From BQWY01 sp046351095 (GTDB lineage Bacteria > Nitrospirota > Nitrospiria > Nitrospirales > Nitrospiraceae): 64,000 nt of DNA. The notes under the pieces were generated by a model. The model was given only the letters and a program-made list of their open reading frames with translations. It was not told where the DNA came from and searched no databases. The stretch is from the NCBI GenBank assembly GCA_046351095.1, contig JAXLZC010000001.1, positions 620,001-684,000 of the forward strand, in the 5' to 3' direction. This document shows, in pieces, positions 33,872 through 42,759 of this stretch. A program made the translations under genes and the position numbers. Positions within the stretch are counted from its first letter, which is position 1. Each line of letters begins with the position of its first letter.

Positions 33872-34516
33872 CTACTGTTCGATTCGTACCCCGTCCGACA
33901 ATTCGTTTGGGTTGTCGTGGTCATCAGCCGGCAAGGCCTGTCGTAACAACTCCCCGCATCGAGCGATTCCTGCACAGATTCCGTCAGCAATTCTCCCATC
34001 ATGTAGCGATGGGCGTGCCGCCTCGATAATCGACTGCCACCCCGCTTGTCCCACCCGATCGGCAAGTGGATTGTCGGCCAGGACAAACAGTTGGCGCTCG
34101 AACAGCGATACCATCAGCAAGACCCCGGTCCGCTCCCGTGTGTGTCCGACACCCAACGTTGAGAAGGCGCGCTCTGCGCGCAGTCGGACTTTGTCCGTTC
34201 GGCGAGTGTGCGACACAAACAGGCGTGCAACGCTGGGAACGCCACCGAGCCACCAGCCAAGGCCATAGCCCAAGACCACTGCGATAACCATCCAGGCTGC
34301 GTTGTGCGCATGCCATCCCCATGGCACGAGTACGGCTTCGAACACGAGCAGCAAGACGAGCACAAGCAACGCCACGACTGCACCGACAAGAGTTCGTGTC
34401 TCGCGGTAGTATCCTGAGCGCAGGACAACCATCGGCACGATCTCGGCCCGAGTGAGCTGTTCAGCCGCGCGTACAGACGCCTCGATACGGCGGCATTCCT
34501 CCTCGGTGAAGACCAT
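33872..34516 (-). CDS. TPM-domain membrane protein, short form
   Basis: The 214-residue product begins five bases after the stop of the larger TPM protein at 34521, so both are read together. It has an N-terminal helical part (EEECRRIEASVRAAEQLTRAEI) that opens a TPM-type fold, then two hydrophobic helices (about 42-62 and 72-92). The second half has RLRAERAFSTLGVGHTRERTGVLL, matching the RTGVLLMVSLFERQLFVLAD segment of TPM/TLP18.3 proteins. Some relatives show phosphatase activity; the function here is not known. The LemA-TPM-TPM gene order is common in bacteria. Confidence 0.8.
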   Translation of the reverse strand: MVFTEEECRRIEASVRAAEQLTRAEIVPMVVLRSGYYRETRTLVGAVVALLVLVLLLVFEAVLVPWGWHAHNAAWMVIAVVLGYGLGWWLGGVPSVARLFVSHTRRTDKVRLRAERAFSTLGVGHTRERTGVLLMVSLFERQLFVLADNPLADRVGQAGWQSIIEAARPSLHDGRIADGICAGIARCGELLRQALPADDHDNPNELSDGVRIEQ

Positions 34517-34520
34517 CGGT

Positions 34521-35444
34521 TTACCAGTCGCCACTTGCGCCTCCCCCGCCGAAATCGCCTCCGCCGCCGGAGAAACCGCTGTCGCCGCCCCTCGACCCAC
34601 CGAATCCGCTTCCAGACCAGCCACTGTCGTGTGTGCTGTACCACCAAGAATCGTCTCGTGCGCGGCGGGATACTCGCCGACCACTCTGCACAGCAGCACT
34701 CAGCACATTGACCACGGCGAGACTGACGGCACCGGCCCCCAACGCCGGCCAGATCCAGGGCGACATCGCGGATGCAATGGCTCCGCCCAATAGGCTCCCA
34801 ATCGGGCGGTTGACCCGGGCAATGAGCAGACCGACCAAGATCCCCGCGAAGATGCCAAGGAGCATACCGAGTTGATCGGGAGTACTCCCTACGGAGCGAG
34901 GAGCGGCAGTAGGCGCTTCATAGGTGCCGGCAATGGTCTTGAGGATCGCGTCAACCCCTGCCGTGATGCCGCCAGCGAAATCCCCGCGCTTAAAATGCGG
35001 AACGATATCGTTTCGCACGATGTGTGCCGACTGGACGTCCGTCAACGTTCCTTCCAGCCCGTACCCAGCTTCAATACGGATCTTTCGCTCTTTGAGCACC
35101 ACCAGCAGGAGTGCCCCATTGTCTGTGCCCTTACGGCCCAGGTGCCAGGTGGTGGCGACGCGGTGCGAGAACGAGGTGAGCTCTTCACCCTCCAACGATG
35201 GAATAGTCAGCACAGCGACTTGATTCGTCGTCGTCTGTTCATGTGCGGCGAGCAGGTTGGTGAGGTGTGTGACGTCGCTCGGAGCGAGAATACCCGCCGT
35301 GTCGACGACGCGACCGGACAATGGAGGAACGTCCAGCGCAAGGGCGACAGCAGTCGGCACGGTTACGCACAGAGCCATCAGGCATGCTGCCGTGATGACG
35401 ACAGACCTCACCCCTGTGCGTGCCGTGAGCCACCAGCTGTTCAT
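34521..35444 (-). CDS. TPM-domain protein with Gly/Ser-rich tail (YgcG-like)
   Basis: The 307-residue product has a signal-anchor helix near residues 13-32 and a TPM domain at about 40-170 (VVDTAGILAPSDVTHLTNLL, then GLEGTLTDVQSAHIVRNDI). A pair of membrane helices lies near 195-250. The tail is almost pure Gly/Ser (about 280-307), the plan of YgcG-type proteins in the envelope. GGAGG sits seven bases before the ATG at 35444. It lies 27 bases from the lemA stop, forming a lemA-TPM-TPM operon. A role in envelope homeostasis has been suggested for relatives but not shown here. Confidence 0.87.
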   Translation of the reverse strand: MNSWWLTARTGVRSVVITAACLMALCVTVPTAVALALDVPPLSGRVVDTAGILAPSDVTHLTNLLAAHEQTTTNQVAVLTIPSLEGEELTSFSHRVATTWHLGRKGTDNGALLLVVLKERKIRIEAGYGLEGTLTDVQSAHIVRNDIVPHFKRGDFAGGITAGVDAILKTIAGTYEAPTAAPRSVGSTPDQLGMLLGIFAGILVGLLIARVNRPIGSLLGGAIASAMSPWIWPALGAGAVSLAVVNVLSAAVQSGRRVSRRARDDSWWYSTHDSGWSGSGFGGSRGGDSGFSGGGGDFGGGGASGDW

Positions 35445-35471
35445 CGGACGTCCTCCGCGAGGCGCCCCCGA

Positions 35472-36101
35472 TTAGAACTTCACTTCAGGCGGGCGCGCGA
35501 CGGCTTTTTCGTCCGCCACCGTGAAGTTCGGCTTTTCCTGCAGCCCGAGAATAAATTTCGCCGTCAGGTTGGTCGGGAAAAACCGTACGGCTTTATTAAA
35601 CTCGGCGACCTTGTCGATGTACCGTTTCCGCGCCACGGTGATACGATTTTCCGTGCCTTCCAGCTGCGATTGCAGATCGCGGAAATTCTGATCCGCCTTC
35701 AGCGTCGGATAATTTTCGGAGATCGCGATCAAACGTCCCAACGCGCTGGTCAGGCTCGACTGCGCATCCTGATATTTTTTAAACGCCTCGGGATCTTTTA
35801 ACGTCTCGGGCGTCACCGTCACGCTGGTCGCTTTCGAGCGCGCCGCCACGACGCTTTCAAGCGTGTCCTTCTCGTGCGCCGCGTAGCCTTTCACCGTCGC
35901 CACGAGATTCGGAATAAGATCCGCCCGCCGCTGATATTGGTTGATAACCTCGCTCCATTCCTTCTTCGTATCTTCGTCGAGGCCTTGCAGGTCGTTGTAC
36001 CCGCAGCCGCTGCTCAGCAGCGCGGCGCAGGCCAATGTCAACGGACCGGCAAGACGAAACAGCGACCATGTACGCGCGCGAGCCACAGAAGCAGTCGACA
36101 T
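35472..36101 (-). CDS. lemA: LemA-family lipoprotein
   Basis: LemA proteins are helical periplasmic or membrane proteins of unclear function. The 209-residue product has a lipoprotein signal ending in LLSSGC (Cys near residue 33). A long helical region follows with the family landmarks QYQRRADLIPNLVATVKGYA and ENYPTLKADQNFRDLQSQLE. AARKRYI-like pairs and FNKAVRFFPTN lie near the C-terminus. The strong AAGGAGGTG site favours the ATG at 36101 over the GTG two codons earlier. It is the first gene of the operon, driven by the promoter at 36142. Confidence 0.92.
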   Translation of the reverse strand: MSTASVARARTWSLFRLAGPLTLACAALLSSGCGYNDLQGLDEDTKKEWSEVINQYQRRADLIPNLVATVKGYAAHEKDTLESVVAARSKATSVTVTPETLKDPEAFKKYQDAQSSLTSALGRLIAISENYPTLKADQNFRDLQSQLEGTENRITVARKRYIDKVAEFNKAVRFFPTNLTAKFILGLQEKPNFTVADEKAVARPPEVKF

Positions 36102-36141
36102 ACGCACCTCCTTGGATCAACGGGATCGTTGACCTACGCAT

Positions 36142-36169
36142 AAGATACGATGGATTTGGACAGAATCAA
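36142..36169 (-). promoter_or_regulatory. lemA operon promoter
   Basis: On the minus strand TTGATT (36169-36164), a 16-base spacer and TATCTT (36147-36142) form a fair sigma-70 promoter about 40 bases before the lemA ATG. Confidence 0.5.
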
Positions 36170-36256
36170 GCCAGGGCTAACCCTATCTCCAGCGCAAGGG
36201 TCTGGCGCACACAGTGTACAGCCTCCTCGGTGCGGTGTGTTGCGCACCCCTGCCGG

Positions 36257-36285
36257 TTGCATCACTTGGAGTCTTTCGTTATGCT
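36257..36285 (+). promoter_or_regulatory. lnt promoter, close to the start codon
   Basis: TTGCAT (36257-36262), a 17-base spacer and TATGCT (36280-36285) fit a sigma-70 promoter. The -10 box ends nine bases before the ATG at 36295, so the transcript would begin at or next to the start codon, with no room for a ribosome-binding site. Confidence 0.45.
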
Positions 36286-36294
36286 CGCGGTCCA

Positions 36295-37941
36295 ATGCGA
36301 TCCGGGCTCGCGCTCCAACTCCTGGGGATCGGCGCGACCGGTCTGATCCTCCCCTTTTGTTTTCCCAGCGCCAATCTGTTTCCACTCGCGTGGATCGCGC
36401 TCGTTCCCCTGCATCTCGTCATCGAAACGGTGTCGCCGAAACGTGCCCTCTGGATGGGCTGGCTGTCCGGCACGATTACGTTTGCAGGCATCATGGCCTG
36501 GGTGGTCACGGCCATGCATGTATACGGGAAAGTCCCGATCCTGCCTAGCTACGGTGTCCTGATCCTGTTTGCCTGGTACCTCGCCAGTTACACCGGGGCC
36601 TATGCCTGGGGCGTCGCACGGCTCGCCCGCGACCGTCCGGAATGGCTCTGGATCGGCGCGCCTGCGCTCTGGACGGCGCTGGAACTGGGACGGACCTTCC
36701 TCCTGACCGGTATTCCCTGGGCCTTGCTCGGCTATTCGCAAGGCGAGTGGACGACGATCATTCAGATCGCCGACATGACAGGGACCTACGGCCTATCGTT
36801 TCTGATTGTGTTGGTGAACGTCGGATTCGTGGGTGTCGTCCGGCGCATGGTGCCTGCGTTGGCGTCGGAACATCACGTCTCGTTGGCACCGATCGGTGTG
36901 GCGCTTGTCGCGTTGCTCGGCGTGTGGACCTACGGAACATTTCAACTGCAGCAGGCGCCCAATTCCACGAGCGCCGCGCAGCCCGAACAAGATCGGGCCA
37001 CGTCGCCGCAAATCACGGTGGGCGTCGTGCAGGCGAATATCGATCAAGCCTCCAAATGGGACGAACGGTTCCGCACCGAAACGATCACGCGCTACACCCG
37101 CCTCACAAAACAGGCGGCGCAGCATGTCGATTTGCTGCTGTGGCCGGAAGCGGCGACGCCGTTTGTGTTCGAGATGGAACCGGCGTACCAACAGCTCATC
37201 GGCGAGGTGCTGCGCGAGGTGGACAGTCCGCTGCTGTTCGGCAGTCCCGCCGTGCGGCGGTATCCCGATGGCCGTCCCTATCTGTTGAACAGCGCGTATC
37301 TGCTTTCGTCCCAGGGGAAAATGCTGGGGCGGTACGACAAACAACATCTCGTTCCGTTCGGGGAATACATCCCGCTGCACAATTCGCTGCTCTGGTTTTT
37401 AGACAAGTTGGTCGAAGGCATCGGCGATTTCGAAGCTGGCACCCAACCGACCGTGTTGCCGGTCCCGCAGCGCATTCAACGTCCGTCCGAGTCGCGCGGC
37501 AAGGCGACGCCGCAGGGACGCGGCGAGTTCGGCGTCGTCATCTGTTACGAAATTATTTTTCCCGACCTCGTCCGGCAGTTCGCGCTGAACGGCGCCGACT
37601 TTATGACCACGATTACGAACGACGCCTGGTTCGGCCTGTCTGCCGCGCCCTACCAACATTTCGGGATGGTGCAGTTTCGCGCCGTGGAAAATCGTCGCGC
37701 GTTCGCGCGCGCGGCGAATACGGGCATTTCTGGATTCATCGATCCGTACGGACGCGTGATGCAATCCGGCCCGTTGTTCGAAGAAGCGGCGCTCGTCGGC
37801 ACGGTGCCGTTGCGCCGCGACCTCACGTTTTACACCCGCTACGGGGATGTCTTTGCAAGGGCCTGTGTTATAATCGCCGCCCTGTGCCTCATCCTCTCTC
37901 GCCACGGCGATCGCACGACGCGACCGACCGCTGAGCGCTAG
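36295..37941 (+). CDS. lnt: Apolipoprotein N-acyltransferase
   Basis: Lnt adds the third acyl chain to lipoproteins in the inner membrane, which lets the Lol system (lolC and lolD downstream) sort them. The 548-residue product has six or more hydrophobic helices in the first 220 residues and a C-terminal carbon-nitrogen hydrolase domain. The catalytic Glu lies in LLWPEAATPF, the Lys in DKQHLVPFGEYIP and the Cys in VVICYEIIFPDL. It is slightly longer than E. coli Lnt because of a Gln/Ala-rich insert near 225-245. A GTG at 36214 is in frame but lies upstream of the promoter. prfB follows after 19 bases. Confidence 0.95.
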   Translation: MRSGLALQLLGIGATGLILPFCFPSANLFPLAWIALVPLHLVIETVSPKRALWMGWLSGTITFAGIMAWVVTAMHVYGKVPILPSYGVLILFAWYLASYTGAYAWGVARLARDRPEWLWIGAPALWTALELGRTFLLTGIPWALLGYSQGEWTTIIQIADMTGTYGLSFLIVLVNVGFVGVVRRMVPALASEHHVSLAPIGVALVALLGVWTYGTFQLQQAPNSTSAAQPEQDRATSPQITVGVVQANIDQASKWDERFRTETITRYTRLTKQAAQHVDLLLWPEAATPFVFEMEPAYQQLIGEVLREVDSPLLFGSPAVRRYPDGRPYLLNSAYLLSSQGKMLGRYDKQHLVPFGEYIPLHNSLLWFLDKLVEGIGDFEAGTQPTVLPVPQRIQRPSESRGKATPQGRGEFGVVICYEIIFPDLVRQFALNGADFMTTITNDAWFGLSAAPYQHFGMVQFRAVENRRAFARAANTGISGFIDPYGRVMQSGPLFEEAALVGTVPLRRDLTFYTRYGDVFARACVIIAALCLILSRHGDRTTRPTAER

Positions 37942-37960
37942 CTCGACGAAAGGTGCCCGC

Positions 37961-39095
37961 ATGTTGGAAGTGAGCCGAACCCGAATCAAGCGGATTGCGG
38001 AGCAGGTCGTGGAACTTCGGGGGCATCTTTGACCTCCCTCGGCTGACCGACGAACTACAATTTCTCACACGCCAGATCGAACAACCGGACTTCTGGAAAG
38101 ATCCGCGCGGTGCCGCGCGCATCAGCCGGAAGAAAGCAACGGTGGAGCGCGAGCTCAACCGGTGGCACGAGATCGAACGCAAGCAGGGCGATCTCACCGC
38201 CATGTTGGACCTGGCCGAAGAAGCGCAGGATAGCGAGCTGGAAGCCGAGCTGGAGCGCGAGCTCGACGCCTTCGAGCGCTCCGTCGAGCATTTGCATGTC
38301 GAGCTCCTGCTCTCCGGCGAACTCGACGAAAACAACGCCCTCCTCGCCATCCATCCCGGCGCCGGCGGCACGGAGTCGCAGGACTGGGCACAGATGTTGT
38401 TACGTATGTACGTGCGGTGGGCGGAACGCGCGGGTTATAAAGTTGAGACGCTCGACCTACAGGGTGGCGACGAAGCCGGCATCAAGAGCGCTACGATTTC
38501 CGTGACCGGGCCCTATGCGTACGGCTACCTGAAGGCGGAAGCCGGTGTGCATCGGCTTGTGCGGATTTCGCCGTTCGATGCGAACAAACGGCGGCACACG
38601 TCGTTTTCGTCGGTCTTCGTCTATCCGGAGTTGAACGACGACATCGACCTGCAGATCGAGGACAAGGACCTGCGTATCGACACGTTTCGCGCCGGCGGCG
38701 CGGGCGGTCAAAACGTCAACAAGGTGGAAACGGCGATCCGTATCACCCACTTGCCCACGAATATCGTGGTGCAGTGCCAAAACGAACGCTCCCAATTGCA
38801 GAATCGTATGGGCGCGATGAAGATTTTGAAAGCGCGCCTCTACGAACTCGAACAGCAAAAGAAAGAAGCGGAGTTCAACGCAATCGTCGGCGAGAAAAAA
38901 GACATCGCCTGGGGCAGCCAAATCCGTTCGTATGTCTTTCAGCCGTACCAAATGGTGAAAGACCACCGCACGGCGCACGAAACCGGCGACGTGTACGCGG
39001 TGATGGACGGCGACGTGCAGGACTTTATCGAGGCCTACTTAAAGAAAAAACTGGACGGCGGCGCGCCGGCGGCACCCGTCGATATTCCCGTCTAA
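37961..39095 (+). CDS. prfB: Peptide chain release factor 2, with programmed +1 frameshift
   Basis: RF2 terminates translation at UGA and UAA. The gene is read in two frames: ATG 37961 to CTT (38027-38029), then a +1 shift past the in-frame TGA (38030-38032) to GAC at 38031 and on to TAA at 39093-39095. The joined protein begins MLEVSRTRIKRIAEQ, then LRGHL and DLPRLTDELQ, matching the RF2 start. The RF2 specificity tripeptide SPF is present (RISPFDANKR), and the catalytic GGQ lies at residues 248-250. The join gives 377 residues in all. It sits in the lnt-prfB-lysS-lolCD run. Confidence 0.97.
38018..38033 (+). promoter_or_regulatory. prfB autoregulatory frameshift site
   Basis: The classical elements are all present: a purine-rich internal Shine-Dalgarno (CGGGGG at 38018-38023), three bases, then the slippery CTT followed by TGA and C (38027-38033). 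Ribosomes pause at the UGA when RF2 is scarce and slip +1, producing more RF2; when RF2 is plentiful they terminate after 23 residues. The order and spacing match the E. coli prfB site. Confidence 0.93.
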
Positions 39096-39142
39096 CTCCG
39101 CGCCACGGACACCCAGACACACCACACCATCGGAATCGAAGC

Positions 39143-40624
39143 ATGGAAGAACTGAACGACCAGCGACAACAACGGATCAAAAAACTCGATAGCCTACGGG
39201 CAATGCAGGTGGCGCCCTACGGCACACGCTTCGCGTGGAAAGATCGCGCCGGTGTATTGGTCCGCGAGCACGGAGACAAAACGAAAGAAACGTTGGAGCA
39301 GACGCCCGTCACCTGCACGTTGGCCGGACGGATCGTCGGCATGCGGCGGTTCGGTAAGGCGGCCTTCGCCGTGCTGCAGGACGGCGCGGATCGGCTGCAG
39401 GTCTATCTGAAGAAGGATGTTTTGGGCGACGCGGGCCATCGGCTGGCCGAAGAATTGGACCTGGGCGACTGGATCGGCGTCACCGGTCATCTGTTTCGCA
39501 CCAAAACCAACGAATTGACGGTAGAAGCGTCCTCGCTGACGTTCCTGAGTAAGGCGCTGCGCCCGTTGCCTGAAAAATGGCATGGGCTCACCGACGTGGA
39601 GACGCGGTATCGGCAGCGGTATGTCGACCTGATCGCGAATCCGGACGTGCAGCAGATCTTCGTCACACGCAGCAAAATCATCGCCGGCATTCGCGCCTAC
39701 CTCACTGCACGAGGCTACCTCGAAGTCGAGACGCCGATGATGCAGCCAATTCCCGGCGGTGCTACGGCACGCCCGTTTATCACACACCACAATGCGCTGG
39801 GCATCGATCTCTACATGCGGATCGCGCCGGAGTTGTATCTCAAGCGCCTGATCGTCGGCGGCTTCCCGCGTGTGTTCGAGATCAATCGGAATTTTCGGAA
39901 CGAAGGGATTTCGACCATCCATAATCCCGAATTCACGATGCTCGAGTTTTACACGGCCTACGCCGACTACAATGACCTAATTGCGTTGACGGAAGATATG
40001 ATCGGCTCGCTCGCGCAGTCGGTGCTCGGCACGACGCAGATCGAATACCAAGGCCATTCCATCAGCCTTGCGTCGCCGTGGCGTCGCTGGTCCTATCGCC
40101 AGTCGATTTTGGAAGTGAATCAGTTATCGGAGTCCGATCTCGCGACGCAGGCGGCGGCGCTCGCCACCGCGAAGAGGTTGGGCTTGTCCGTCGATCCGAA
40201 GGCGTCGCTGTCCGATCTCGTGAACGAAATTTTCGAAGAGACGGTCGAATCGAAATTGATTCAACCGACGTTCATCACCGATTACCCGACGGAACTGTCG
40301 CCGCTCGCAAGGCGCAACGACCATGATCCGTCGCTGACGGATCGGTTCGAGCTGTACATCGCCGGTCGCGAAATCGCCAACGCCTTCTCCGAGTTAAACG
40401 ACCCGATCGACCAACGCCAACGCTTCGAAGCGCAGGACGCTAAGCGCGCCGCCGGCGATGTCGAAGCGCAGTATTTTGACGAGGACTACGTTCGAGCGTT
40501 GGAATACGGGATGCCGCCGACTGCCGGAGAAGGCATCGGGGTCGATCGGCTTGTCATGTTGCTGACCAATCAGGCGTCCATTCGTGACGTGATCCTCTTC
40601 CCCCAACTGAGGCCGGAGAAGTAG
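39143..40624 (+). CDS. lysS: Lysyl-tRNA synthetase, class II
   Basis: This enzyme charges tRNA-Lys in the cytoplasm. The 493-residue product has an N-terminal OB-fold anticodon-binding domain (about 45-150, VTCTLAGRIVGMRRFGKAAF) and a class II catalytic core. Motif 1 lies near 175, motif 2 is NRNFRNEGIS with the following HNPEFTMLEFY, and motif 3 is GEGIGVDRLVMLLT near the end. Class II lysyl synthetases end as here, in DVILFPQLRPE. The ATG at 39143 lies 47 bases after prfB, with only a weak GGAA nearby. Longer frames upstream are overlaps with prfB. Confidence 0.97.
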   Translation: MEELNDQRQQRIKKLDSLRAMQVAPYGTRFAWKDRAGVLVREHGDKTKETLEQTPVTCTLAGRIVGMRRFGKAAFAVLQDGADRLQVYLKKDVLGDAGHRLAEELDLGDWIGVTGHLFRTKTNELTVEASSLTFLSKALRPLPEKWHGLTDVETRYRQRYVDLIANPDVQQIFVTRSKIIAGIRAYLTARGYLEVETPMMQPIPGGATARPFITHHNALGIDLYMRIAPELYLKRLIVGGFPRVFEINRNFRNEGISTIHNPEFTMLEFYTAYADYNDLIALTEDMIGSLAQSVLGTTQIEYQGHSISLASPWRRWSYRQSILEVNQLSESDLATQAAALATAKRLGLSVDPKASLSDLVNEIFEETVESKLIQPTFITDYPTELSPLARRNDHDPSLTDRFELYIAGREIANAFSELNDPIDQRQRFEAQDAKRAAGDVEAQYFDEDYVRALEYGMPPTAGEGIGVDRLVMLLTNQASIRDVILFPQLRPEK

Positions 40625-40625
40625 C

Positions 40626-41897
40626 GTGGCGCTTCCCTACGAAGTGTTTATTGGGCTCCGCTACCTACGGGCGAAACGCCGTCAGCGGACCATTTCGCTG
40701 AACACGTTTGTCTCGGTCGCGGGCATCACACTCGGTGTTGCCGCGCTCATTGGCACGCTCGGGATCATGACCGGGTTCAAGGAAGACGTACAGGCGAAGA
40801 TCATCGGGACAACCTCGCACATCATCGTGCAAGACCGTACGAAGGACGTGCTCGGCGATTACAATACGCAGGTGCAACGCGTCGAACAGGTGCCCAACGT
40901 CGTGGCCGCGACGCCGTTTATCTATAAGCAGGTGTTGCTGAGCGGCCAGTCCGGCGTGCAGGGCATCATCCTGCGCGGGATCGACCCAAAACGCGAGGGG
41001 CAAGTCACCGAACTCGGACACAATCTCAAGATCGGCTCGTTGGACGACCTCTCGAAACAAACCATGGTCACGGTCGCGGGTGCCAACGAAGGCACGACCG
41101 AGCAGGCACTGCGACCCGGTATCGTCCTGGGCAAAGAGTTGGCGATGCGTATCGGTGCGTTCGTCGGCGATGCGATCAACGTCGTCTCGCCGGTCGGACC
41201 GGTCAGCGCGGCCAGCATCACGCCGAAAATCAGGAGTTACGCCGTCGTCGGCCTGTTCGAGTCCGGCATGTACGAATACGATTCGTCGTTGGCCTACATT
41301 TCCATCGACGAAGCCCAAAAGTTTTTTAACATGGGTCAGACCGTGACCGGCATCGAAGTGAAGGTGACGGATATTTTTCAGGCAGCCGACATCGCGCGCG
41401 CCATTGAGCAGTCCTTGGGATTTCCCTACGCGGCCCGTGACTGGATGCAGCTCAATCGCAACCTCTTTTCGGCGCTCAAACTCGAAAAGACCATGATGTA
41501 TCTTCTGCTCGTGCTCATCACGATCGTGGCCTCGTTCAACATCGTGAGTACACTCACGATGATCGTGACGGAGAAACAAAAGGAGATCGCCATCCTGAAA
41601 GCGATGGGCGCCACGCGGAAGTCCATCATGCGGATCTTTATGTTGAACGGCCTCATCATCGGCCTGGCTGGGACCATGTTGGGTATTCCCCTCGGTTACG
41701 CATTTCTCTGGTTCATCCAGCACTATTGGACCTTCGATCCGACGGTCTATTACATCGCCAAAATTCCCGTGCACGTACAGGCGATGGACGTGTTCCTGGT
41801 GTCGGCGACCTCGATCCTGATCAGCTTCGCCGCGACGGTCTTCCCATCCTTGCAGGCCTCCAAACTCGACCCCGCGCCGGCGCTGCGTTATGAGTGA
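40626..41897 (+). CDS. lolC: LolC/LolE-type lipoprotein-releasing permease
   Basis: This is the membrane subunit of the ABC system that extracts outer-membrane lipoproteins from the inner membrane and passes them to LolA. The 423-residue product starts with a GTG two bases from the lysS stop. It has one N-terminal helix after the family start (EVFIGLRYLRAKRRQRTISLN), a large periplasmic domain (about 50-270) and three C-terminal helices (about 290, 340 and 385). The family signature KAMGATRKSIMRIFML lies between the last helices. There is one LolC/E gene in view, so the transporter may be a homodimer, as in bacteria with a single lolC-type gene. Confidence 0.94.
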   Translation: MALPYEVFIGLRYLRAKRRQRTISLNTFVSVAGITLGVAALIGTLGIMTGFKEDVQAKIIGTTSHIIVQDRTKDVLGDYNTQVQRVEQVPNVVAATPFIYKQVLLSGQSGVQGIILRGIDPKREGQVTELGHNLKIGSLDDLSKQTMVTVAGANEGTTEQALRPGIVLGKELAMRIGAFVGDAINVVSPVGPVSAASITPKIRSYAVVGLFESGMYEYDSSLAYISIDEAQKFFNMGQTVTGIEVKVTDIFQAADIARAIEQSLGFPYAARDWMQLNRNLFSALKLEKTMMYLLLVLITIVASFNIVSTLTMIVTEKQKEIAILKAMGATRKSIMRIFMLNGLIIGLAGTMLGIPLGYAFLWFIQHYWTFDPTVYYIAKIPVHVQAMDVFLVSATSILISFAATVFPSLQASKLDPAPALRYE

Positions 41898-42624
41898 CCT
41901 TCAGACAACACACACATCGATAACCGCGACCGGCGCCGCCGTCGGGTCGTTGCTGATCCGTGTCGAAAATCTCACGAAATCGTTCCCGATGAACGGGCGC
42001 GAGTTGACCGTCCTACGCAACGTGAGCCTCGATATCGCGCGCGGCGAATTCATCGCCATCGTCGGTGCCTCCGGCGCCGGCAAAAGTACACTCATGCATA
42101 TCCTGGGGACGTTGGAGAAGCCGACAAGCGGTTCAGTGCATTTCGACGGTCAGGATATTTTCCGGATGAGCGAACAGGCGCAGGCCGACTTCCGAAATCG
42201 GCGCATTGGCTTTGTGTTTCAGTTCCACCATCTGCTGCCCGAGTTCACGGCGTTGGAAAACGCCTGCCTCCCCGCAATTATTCAAGGGCGGCCGCGCCCG
42301 GAGATCGAAGCGGAGGCGACGGAACTGTTGACGGAAGTCGGCCTGAAAGAACGACTGCATCACAAACCCGGCGAGTTGTCCGGCGGTGAACAACAACGGG
42401 TCGCTGTCGCGCGTGCGCTGATGCAAAAGCCGGATTTGGTGTTGGCTGACGAGCCGACCGGTAATCTCGACACACACACGGGCGACGATGTGTTCGGTCT
42501 CATGCGCCACCTCAACCGGAGTCGTAGGACGACCTTCATCATCGTCACGCACAATCCGAAGTTGTCCGAACAGGCCGGCCGCATTCTCGAAATGCAGGAC
42601 GGCAGGATCGTGAATCACCCCTAG
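41890..42624 (+). CDS. lolD: LolD ATP-binding protein of the lipoprotein-releasing system
   Basis: LolD powers lipoprotein release. The 244-residue product has Walker A GASGAGKST (near residue 57), the signature motif LSGGEQQRVAVARALM, Walker B LVLADEPTG followed by NLDT, and the switch His in IIVTHN. It overlaps the lolC frame by eight bases, so the two are cotranslated. The N-terminal 20 residues before VENLTKSF are an extension typical of some LolD proteins. A T-rich sequence follows the stop and the next gene has its own promoter. Confidence 0.96.
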   Translation: MSDLQTTHTSITATGAAVGSLLIRVENLTKSFPMNGRELTVLRNVSLDIARGEFIAIVGASGAGKSTLMHILGTLEKPTSGSVHFDGQDIFRMSEQAQADFRNRRIGFVFQFHHLLPEFTALENACLPAIIQGRPRPEIEAEATELLTEVGLKERLHHKPGELSGGEQQRVAVARALMQKPDLVLADEPTGNLDTHTGDDVFGLMRHLNRSRRTTFIIVTHNPKLSEQAGRILEMQDGRIVNHP

Positions 42625-42699
42625 GTATCGCTCCTCCTATTCGTTCCCTCTGCCCTTCGCGACCGCTGCGTGTCTCCCGTTCCTGTTTCCGCTTCTTCG

Positions 42700-42728
42700 T
42701 TGACCCTCTAGGACGTTCTGACTAGACT
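42700..42728 (+). promoter_or_regulatory. Promoter of the outer-membrane protein / eboDEC unit
   Basis: TTGACC (42700-42705), a 17-base spacer and TAGACT (42723-42728) form a good sigma-70 promoter 31 bases before the ATG at 42760, which has GGGAGG as ribosome site. Confidence 0.55.
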
Positions 42729-42759
42729 GCAGTGAAGACGTTACGCCGGGAGGATTCTT

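Noticed and set aside
37995..39095. prfB read as a pseudogene because of the in-frame TGA at 38030
   Set aside because: The slippery CTT-TGA-C and the upstream Shine-Dalgarno are the normal programmed frameshift of prfB.
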